DNA from: an uncultured Clostridia bacterium
GTDB lineage: Bacteria; Bacillota; Clostridia; Peptostreptococcales; Anaerovoracaceae
DNA: 48,199 nt
Assembly: GCA_934255545.1 (NCBI GenBank)
Contig: CAKQOE010000018.1
Coordinates: 1 to 48,199, forward strand
Direction: 5' to 3'
Position 1 is the stretch's first letter. Each line of letters starts with the position of its first letter. Positions 43,046 through 48,199 of this stretch are shown here, piece after piece. The notes beneath the pieces are model-generated. The model had not been told where the DNA came from. It was given only the letters and a program-made list of their open reading frames with translations, and made no database searches. The translations under genes were made by a program, and so were the position numbers.

Positions 43046-44440
43046 ATGGCAAATGAAACTGGATTCAGGATCGAACACGATACCATGGGCGAGGTAAAAG
43101 TACCTGCCGATAAATACTGGGCTGCGCAGACTCAGCGCAGCTTTGAAAATTTCAAGATAGGCGTAGAAAAGATACCTGCAGAAGTGATAGATGCTTTCGC
43201 AGTTCTGAAAAAAGCCGCAGCTCTTGCCAATACAGAGCTCGGTATGATAGATGAAAAGCGTGGAAAAGCGATAGCTCAGGTATGCGATGAGATCATGGAA
43301 GGCAAGCTTGACGGAAATTTCCCGCTTGCAGTATGGCAGACAGGAAGCGGCACGCAGTCAAATATGAATGTCAATGAAGTCATAGCTAACCGTGCAATGG
43401 AAATAACAGGAGGAGATCCGGATCTCCATCCAAATAACCATGTAAACTGTTCGCAGAGCTCAAATGATACGTTCCCGACAGCCATGCACATAGCTGCGCT
43501 CAGAAGCGTTAACGAAAAGGTTCTCCCTGCTGTAGACAAACTGGAAGCGACTCTTTCAGAACTGTCAGAGAAATATATGGGAATAATAAAAACAGGAAGG
43601 ACGCATCTCCAGGATGCGACTCCGCTCACGCTCGGTCAGGAGATAAGCGGATGGGCTGCTATGCTCGCTAAAGACAAACAGCTTATAGCGACTGCAGCTG
43701 ACAGCCTGCGAGAGCTCGCTCTCGGCGGTACCGCAGTAGGCACAGGCCTTAACGCGCATGAACGTTTCGGTGAACTTTCAGCGAAGAAGATATCTGAGAT
43801 AACAGGCGAAAAGTTCGTAACTGCGCCAAATAAGTTCCATGCGCTTACATCAAAGGATCAGATCGTATTCGTTCACGGAGCATTTAAGGCGCTTGCGGCA
43901 GACCTTATGAAGATAGCGAATGACGTAAGGTGGCTTGCCTCAGGTCCGCGCTGCGGCATAGGCGAGATAATCATACCTGCAAACGAGCCGGGCAGCTCTA
44001 TCATGCCGGGAAAGGTGAACCCTACTCAGTGCGAGGCGCTGACGATGGTTGCTGCGCAGGTCATGGGAAATGATGTTACGATAGGCATAGGCGCTTCACA
44101 GGGAAATTTCCAGTTAAACGTTTACATGCCTGTTATAATTTACAATTTCTTACAGTCAGCTCGTCTGCTGGCAGACGCAATGATCTCATTTAATGATAAC
44201 TGTGCTGTCGGCATTATTCCAAATGAAAAAAAGATCGCAGAAAATCTTCAGAAATCACTGATGCTCGTAACTGCACTCAACCCGTACATAGGATACGAGA
44301 ATGCAGCTAAGATAGCGAAGACAGCTCATGCTGACGGCATAACGCTTAAGGAGGCGGCAGTAAAAACAGGTCTTCTTACAGCAGAACAGTTTGATGAATA
44401 TGTAAGACCTGAAAAAATGGTGGCGCCTAAGCATGAATAA
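43046..44440 (+). CDS. fumC: Class II fumarase
   Basis: Interconverts fumarate and malate without an Fe-S cluster. The 464-residue protein has the class II signature GSSIMPGKVNPTQCE with the catalytic serine loop, GSGTQSNMNVNEV, NCSQSSNDTFPTAMH and TGRTHLQDATPLTLGQE. Length is normal. It follows malic enzyme by three bases and overlaps mrnC by eight, so translation is tightly linked. With malic enzyme it suggests a reductive or oxidative malate branch in fermentative metabolism. Confidence 0.97.
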   Translation: MANETGFRIEHDTMGEVKVPADKYWAAQTQRSFENFKIGVEKIPAEVIDAFAVLKKAAALANTELGMIDEKRGKAIAQVCDEIMEGKLDGNFPLAVWQTGSGTQSNMNVNEVIANRAMEITGGDPDLHPNNHVNCSQSSNDTFPTAMHIAALRSVNEKVLPAVDKLEATLSELSEKYMGIIKTGRTHLQDATPLTLGQEISGWAAMLAKDKQLIATAADSLRELALGGTAVGTGLNAHERFGELSAKKISEITGEKFVTAPNKFHALTSKDQIVFVHGAFKALAADLMKIANDVRWLASGPRCGIGEIIIPANEPGSSIMPGKVNPTQCEALTMVAAQVMGNDVTIGIGASQGNFQLNVYMPVIIYNFLQSARLLADAMISFNDNCAVGIIPNEKKIAENLQKSLMLVTALNPYIGYENAAKIAKTAHADGITLKEAAVKTGLLTAEQFDEYVRPEKMVAPKHE

Positions 44441-44906
44441 TATCAACAATAAAGAAGCTGTGGAAATATCCGGCGTCGCCGCCGGCAGCGCGCTGCGCGG
44501 ATCAAACGATCCGGCAGCTGTAAGCACTGCAGTCCTTGCTTATATAGGTGATGCTGTTTATGAGCGCTATGTGCGCCTTCATGTTTTTGAAAAGGGCATA
44601 CTGCGCCCGGACAGACTGAACACGGCTGCTGTAAGATATGTAAGGGCTGAAGCCCAGGCGCGCGCTTATGACCGCCTTGCCGATATTCTGACTGAGGAAG
44701 AGGCGTCTGTGGCGCGCCGCGGCAAAAACCATAAGATAACATCGATGCCGCACAATGTCGATCAGAAGATATACAGGAAGGCTACAGGATTTGAAGCGCT
44801 CATAGGCTTCCTTGAGGTCAGCGGAGCTGACGCAAGGCTGGAAAGCATTATTGCTGAAACATTCAGGATAATAGAAAACGAGCGTATCGATATAAAAAGA
44901 AAATAA
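44433..44906 (+). CDS. mrnC: Mini-ribonuclease III
   Basis: Small RNase III-like enzyme lacking the dsRNA-binding domain; in Bacillus it matures the ends of 23S rRNA. The 157-residue protein shows AYIGDAVYERYVR with the catalytic acidic residues, the RAEAQA segment and KATGFEALIGFLE. Residues 1-25 are a poorly conserved extension, so the biological start could be later than ATG 44433, which overlaps fumC. It belongs to the mrnC-rlmB-sigH group. Confidence 0.93.
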   Translation: MNNINNKEAVEISGVAAGSALRGSNDPAAVSTAVLAYIGDAVYERYVRLHVFEKGILRPDRLNTAAVRYVRAEAQARAYDRLADILTEEEASVARRGKNHKITSMPHNVDQKIYRKATGFEALIGFLEVSGADARLESIIAETFRIIENERIDIKRK

Positions 44907-44921
44907 CAGAAAGGCCGGAAA

Positions 44922-45752
44922 ATGAGCAGGATAGATGAAACTTTTGTAAAGATGTGCACTGACATCCTTGACCATGGATATTCGACAGAGGGGCAGGAGG
45001 TCCGCGCAAGATGGGCTGACGGTACTCCGGCCCACACGATAAAGCTGTTTGGCATAGTTAACCGCTATGACCTTTCAGAAGAAATGCCGCTGATGACGCT
45101 GCGCCCAACGGCGTGGAAGACCGCTACAAAGGAACTTTTCTGGATATGGCAGAAAAAGTCAAATGACGTGCGTGAGCTCGACGGACATATATGGGACCAG
45201 TGGGAAGGCGAAGATCATACGATAGGAAAGGCCTACGGGTACCAGCTGGCGCAGAAGTATAAATTCGCGCAGGGCGAGATGGATCAGGTCGATAATGTAA
45301 TATGGCAGCTCAAGAATAATCCGCAGAGCCGCCGTATACTTACAAATATTTACAATTTCGCAGACCTTTCTGAAATGAACCTTGAGCCGTGCGCATACAG
45401 CATGACGTTCAATGTAACAGGAAACAAGCTTAATGCCATACTTAATCAGCGCTCGCAGGACATACTGACTGCGAATGCGTTCAATGTATACCAGTACAGT
45501 CTGCTGACTATGATGCTTGCGCAGGTGTGCGGATATGAGCCGGGTGAGTTTGTCCATGTCATTGCTGACGCCCATATATATGACAGACATATCCCTATCG
45601 TCAAAGAACTGATAAAGCGTCCGCAGTATCCTGCGCCGACGTTTAAGCTCAATCCCGATGTAAAGGATTTCTACGAGTTTACTCTTGATGATATAACTAT
45701 TGAAAATTATCAGGCAGGTCCGCAGATAAAAAATATACCTGTGGCTGAGTAG
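44922..45752 (+). CDS. thyA: Thymidylate synthase ThyA (Bacillus type)
   Basis: Methylates dUMP to dTMP using methylenetetrahydrofolate. The 276-residue protein resembles the Bacillus subtilis ThyA subfamily more than E. coli ThyA: RWADGTPAHTIKLF, HIWDQWEGEDHTIGKAYG and DFYEFTLDDI. The nucleophile is Cys157 in LEPCAYS. Two common ThyA segments are altered (QRSQDILTANAFNVYQY in place of the RSxDxxLGxPFN form), but Arg, Ser, Asp and Asn positions are kept. ATG 44922 has AAAGG upstream. folA follows in 29 nt, giving a thyA-folA cassette that recycles dihydrofolate. Confidence 0.96.
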   Translation: MSRIDETFVKMCTDILDHGYSTEGQEVRARWADGTPAHTIKLFGIVNRYDLSEEMPLMTLRPTAWKTATKELFWIWQKKSNDVRELDGHIWDQWEGEDHTIGKAYGYQLAQKYKFAQGEMDQVDNVIWQLKNNPQSRRILTNIYNFADLSEMNLEPCAYSMTFNVTGNKLNAILNQRSQDILTANAFNVYQYSLLTMMLAQVCGYEPGEFVHVIADAHIYDRHIPIVKELIKRPQYPAPTFKLNPDVKDFYEFTLDDITIENYQAGPQIKNIPVAE

Positions 45753-45781
45753 TATAAAACATAACAGGAGAGCATATATAA

Positions 45782-46270
45782 ATGAAACTTATAGCGGTGC
45801 AGGACAAAAGAGGCGGGATAGGCCTTAAAGGCGGCCTGCTTATGTCACTGCCTACTGATATGAAATATTTCAGGACGACGACGACCGGTCATACTGTAAT
45901 AATGGGCAGAAAGACTCTGGAATCATTTCCCGGCGGCAGGCCTCTGCCGAAGCGCAGAAATATAGTGATCTCGACTACGATCTCTGAGGGAGAAGGCTAC
46001 GAAATATGCCGTGCTCCCGAAGAACTCGAAAGCATGCTGTCAGATGAAGAAAAGGCGGAAGCTTTTGTGATAGGGGGAGGACAGATATATGACCTGATGC
46101 TCCCGAAAGTCGATGAAGCGTATATAACTGAGATCGACGCAGAACTTGAAGCAGATACGTTCATCCCTGTATTCAGCGGTCTGGACGGATGGGAAAAAGT
46201 ATCTGTGAGCGACACGGTCGAGGAAAACGGCGTAAGATACGTATTCGCCGTTTACAGGAGGAAAAAGTAA
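45782..46270 (+). CDS. folA: Dihydrofolate reductase
   Basis: Reduces dihydrofolate to tetrahydrofolate. The 162-residue protein begins MKLIAVQDKRGGIGLKGGLL, has LPTDMKYFRTTT with the acidic substrate-binding Asp, GHTVIMGRKTLES and FVIGGGQIYDLML. Length is typical. ATG 45782 follows GGAGAGCAT. Its TAA overlaps an ATG at 46270 (TAATG), the apparent original start of rlmB. Confidence 0.96.
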   Translation: MKLIAVQDKRGGIGLKGGLLMSLPTDMKYFRTTTTGHTVIMGRKTLESFPGGRPLPKRRNIVISTTISEGEGYEICRAPEELESMLSDEEKAEAFVIGGGQIYDLMLPKVDEAYITEIDAELEADTFIPVFSGLDGWEKVSVSDTVEENGVRYVFAVYRRKK

Positions 46271-46281
46271 TGGCGCACAGA

Positions 46282-46363
46282 AGCGACATGAAAAAATAAA
46301 AGCGACATGAAAACAAATAAAAGCAACATGAAAATAAATAAGAGTGACAGAAAAAATAAAAGG
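46282..46363 (+). repeat. Imperfect 21-bp tandem repeat at the rlmB start, with a frame-breaking unit
   Basis: Four units begin at 46282, 46301, 46322 and 46343, built on AGCGACATGAAAA-CAAATAAA. Units 2-4 are 21 bp; unit 1 is 19 bp and carries an A6 tract (46291-46296). The TAATG-coupled ATG 46270, with AGGAGG 8 nt upstream, runs into TAA at 46297-46299 after nine codons. Removing one A or adding two bases in unit 1 joins that start to rlmB. Confidence 0.85.
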
Positions 46364-47224
46364 CAATACGCCGGAGAACGCAGCGGCGCTCGCGCGCCGG
46401 AAAAAAGAGAACGCCCGGTACGCGCGGAAAGACCTGAAAGAAAAGAACACCAGTCGCAGCCTGCCCGCAGGCAGGCAGAATTCCACACTGAAGAACTGCC
46501 TGAGGGACTTCTTATAGGAAGAAATCCGGTCATGGAAGCGCTTAAAAGCGGACGCGGCATAACAAAACTCATGGTGCTCAGAGATGCTGAGGGATCTGTA
46601 AAAAAGATACTTGGCATGGCGCATGATAAAAATATACCTGTTCAGACTGTAGAAAGAGCTGTTCTCGACAGGGCGGCATACGGCGGACCGCATCAGGGCG
46701 TCGTAGCGCATGTTTCTGATTATGAGTACAGCGAAGTATCGGATATACTGGAGCTGGCGGCTGAAAGAAATGAACCGCCGTTTATCATCATACTTGACGG
46801 CATAGAAGACCCTCATAATCTGGGCGCCATCATAAGGACTGCTGATGCAGCAGGCGCTCACGGAATAATAATCCCTAAGAGAAGAGCGGCAGCAGTGACG
46901 GCGACCGCAGAGAAAGCTGCTGCTGGAGCAGCATCATATGTGCATGTTGCACGAGTTACAAACATTTCTCAGACGATAGAAGATCTGAAAAAAGAAGGTG
47001 TGTGGATAGCTGCTGTGGATATGGACGGAGATATTTATACAGAAGCTGACTTTACAGGCCCTATAGCCTTTGTTACGGGAAGCGAAGGCAGCGGAATAAG
47101 CCGTCTCGTAAAGGAAAAATGTGATTTTTGCGTTTCCATACCTATGAAAGGCGGCGTAAATTCACTGAACGCTTCAAATGCCGCAGCGATACTTATGTAT
47201 GAAGCTGTAAGGCAGAGAGGGTAA
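46307..47224 (+). CDS. rlmB: 23S rRNA 2'-O-methyltransferase RlmB (SpoU/TrmH family)
   Basis: Methylates a guanosine ribose in 23S rRNA. From ATG 46307 the product is 305 residues: a basic, repetitive, disordered start of about 60 residues, the substrate-binding domain (GLLIGRNPVMEALKSG), and the SPOUT domain with the knot motifs ILDGIEDPHNLGAIIRTADAAGAHG, VTGSEGSGIS and SIPMKGGVNSLNASNAAAI. ATG 46307 has no good ribosome site; the well-placed signal is at 46270, nine codons in another frame, so translation may reinitiate 8 nt past the TAA at 46299 or depend on a frame change in the A6 tract. Confidence 0.94.
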   Translation: MKTNKSNMKINKSDRKNKRQYAGERSGARAPEKRERPVRAERPERKEHQSQPARRQAEFHTEELPEGLLIGRNPVMEALKSGRGITKLMVLRDAEGSVKKILGMAHDKNIPVQTVERAVLDRAAYGGPHQGVVAHVSDYEYSEVSDILELAAERNEPPFIIILDGIEDPHNLGAIIRTADAAGAHGIIIPKRRAAAVTATAEKAAAGAASYVHVARVTNISQTIEDLKKEGVWIAAVDMDGDIYTEADFTGPIAFVTGSEGSGISRLVKEKCDFCVSIPMKGGVNSLNASNAAAILMYEAVRQRG

Positions 47225-47249
47225 AAAACCGGATCTCGGAGAGGAGGCG

Positions 47250-47873
47250 GTGGTCATAGAAAAAAACACTGAGAGAACGATCAGAGATGAAGAGCTTATA
47301 AGAAGGTCGCGCGAGGGCGATGAAGCAGCATCAAATGAGCTGATGTCCAGGTACAAGGCTGTAGTAAGAAATCGCGCCTCTTCTTATTTTATGGCCGGCG
47401 CAGATCAGGAGGATCTCATACAGGAGGGCATGATCGGCGTCTTTAAGGCTATAAGAGATTATGATGAAAAAAAGGGAGCATCGTTCAGGACGTTTGCGGA
47501 ACTGTGTATACAGCGGCAGATCATATCAGCTGTCAAGGGAGCATCAAGGATGAAGCATGCTCCGCTGAACGAATCAGTCTCGCTGAACAGACCCGTCTCT
47601 GACGGGGATGACGGAGCAGGACCGCTTGAAGAACTGCTTGCCGATGAGATAGATACAAATCCCGAGAAGATGCTCCTGCTTCGCGAGGATATGAGCTATA
47701 TATCACAGAATATTGATGATATACTTTCCACGCTTGAACTTCAGGTATGGAAAATGTATGTAAACGGATGCTCTTACAGAGAAATAGCTGAAAAACTTGA
47801 TAAAACCAGCAAGGGAGTAGACAGCGCAATACAACGCGCTAAAAAGAAGCTTGCTGAGATAATAGATGCCTGA
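47250..47873 (+). CDS. sigH: RNA polymerase sigma factor SigH-type
   Basis: Sigma-70 family factor, 207 residues, resembling SigH (Spo0H) of Bacillus, which drives post-exponential and early sporulation genes. Region 2 is DLIQEGMIGVFKAIRDYDEKKGASFRTFAELCIQRQIISAVK; region 4 is LELQVWKMYVNGCSYREIAEKLDKTSKGVDSAIQRAKKKL. GTG 47250 has GGAGAGGAGG before it. Its place right after mrnC-rlmB matches Bacillus. Whether this organism sporulates cannot be told from the window. Confidence 0.94.
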   Translation: MVIEKNTERTIRDEELIRRSREGDEAASNELMSRYKAVVRNRASSYFMAGADQEDLIQEGMIGVFKAIRDYDEKKGASFRTFAELCIQRQIISAVKGASRMKHAPLNESVSLNRPVSDGDDGAGPLEELLADEIDTNPEKMLLLREDMSYISQNIDDILSTLELQVWKMYVNGCSYREIAEKLDKTSKGVDSAIQRAKKKLAEIIDA

Positions 47874-47928
47874 TGATGCATGCATACTGAGCAGGATCGT
47901 AAGGACTCTGTTTCACTTTAAAATCCTG

Positions 47929-47957
47929 TTGACATAAAATCATAAAATGTTTAGAAT
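47929..47957 (+). promoter_or_regulatory. Strong promoter for tRNA-Thr and tuf
   Basis: TTGACA (47929-47934, perfect consensus), 17-bp spacer, TAGAAT (47952-47957), about 15 nt before the mature tRNA. Confidence 0.85.
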
Positions 47958-47978
47958 ATAAAGGATAGCGGAACATTT

Positions 47979-48054
<76 letters not shown>

Positions 48055-48122
48055 TGCTCAAAATAAAATAAAATAAAACAAACTAAGAAAATCAGGGTAA
48101 TGCCCAAAAGGAGGAACGCCAG

Positions 48123-48199
48123 ATGGCAAAGGAAAAGTTCGAAAGAAATAAACCGCATATCAATATCGGTACGATCGGTCACGTAGACCACGGTAAGAC
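48123..48199 (+). CDS. tuf: Elongation factor Tu, 5' end only
   Basis: The first 25 codons run to the window edge. The product starts MAKEKFERNKPHINIGTIG and continues HVDHGK, the EF-Tu N-terminus with the P-loop. AAGGAGG lies ten bases before ATG 48123. EF-Tu delivers aminoacyl-tRNA to the ribosome. Joint transcription with tRNA-Thr is likely. The rest of the gene is outside the window. Confidence 0.95.
   Translation, partial: MAKEKFERNKPHINIGTIGHVDHGK

Noticed and set aside
46040..46861. 273-residue antisense ORF over folA and rlmB
   Set aside because: Covers two conserved genes and shows only low-complexity hydrophobic/aromatic runs.

Overview
The window looks like core chromosome from a low- to moderate-GC Gram-positive anaerobe of the Bacillota, most likely class Clostridia. 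Support comes from a SigH-type sigma factor beside mrnC and rlmB, a Bacillus-type ThyA, YqhQ (DUF1385), a CarD-YacL-IspDF block, an LCP cell-wall ligase, strong AGGAGG ribosome sites with some GTG/TTG starts, and malic enzyme next to class II fumarase. I cannot name the genus. There are no phage genes, transposases, CRISPR arrays or rRNA operons; almost everything is informational or central-metabolic housekeeping.

Layout. 1-474: a 51-bp tandem array ending in a large hairpin. 505-2621 (minus): ilvN and an unrecognised 472-residue protein. 2943-12879 (plus): lysC, secA, prfB with its programmed frameshift, tex and an EF-G paralogue. 13276-15570: an LCP ligase and glpX. 15820-24174: a translation/termination block (rho, yqhQ, prmC, rpmE, prfA, sua5/tsaC, rpiB, tyrS). 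24413-26241: citrate synthase and a MarR-like regulator. 26384-36603 (minus): radA, a two-component system, cyclophilin, proS, ispDF, yacL, carD and a small unknown gene. 37073-48199 (plus): cysE, cysS, an AI-2E-family permease, a DUF protein, malic enzyme, fumC, mrnC, thyA, folA, rlmB, sigH, tRNA-Thr(GGU) and the start of tuf.

How the genes fit together. Both release factors and their methyltransferase PrmC are here, with Rho, L31, TyrS, ProS, CysS and EF-Tu, so the window is dominated by translation and transcription termination. The minus block carD-yacL-ispDF-proS and the plus block cysE-cysS-mrnC-rlmB-sigH look like two halves of the radA-yacL-ispDF-gltX-cysE-cysS-mrnC-rlmB-sigH neighbourhood known from Bacillus. 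Here the halves point away from each other, with carbon-metabolism and folate genes inserted in the second.

The most interesting signals are not whole novel genes. They are: (i) ten intergenic mini-hairpins of the form GC-rich stem plus GNRA tetraloop; (ii) the 51-bp array, each unit of which preserves a perfect GTCAGCA/TGCTGAC inverted repeat; (iii) two apparent frame breaks at simple sequence, in sua5 (C4G4) and in the N-terminus of rlmB (A6 within a 21-bp repeat); (iv) protein insertions or tails: a 30-residue repeat inside IspD, a long disordered insertion in Rho, and a CX2CX4CX2C tail on serine acetyltransferase; (v) an EF-G paralogue lacking both the catalytic histidine and a normal NKxD motif. 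I do not see a clear multi-gene defence or biosynthetic system.
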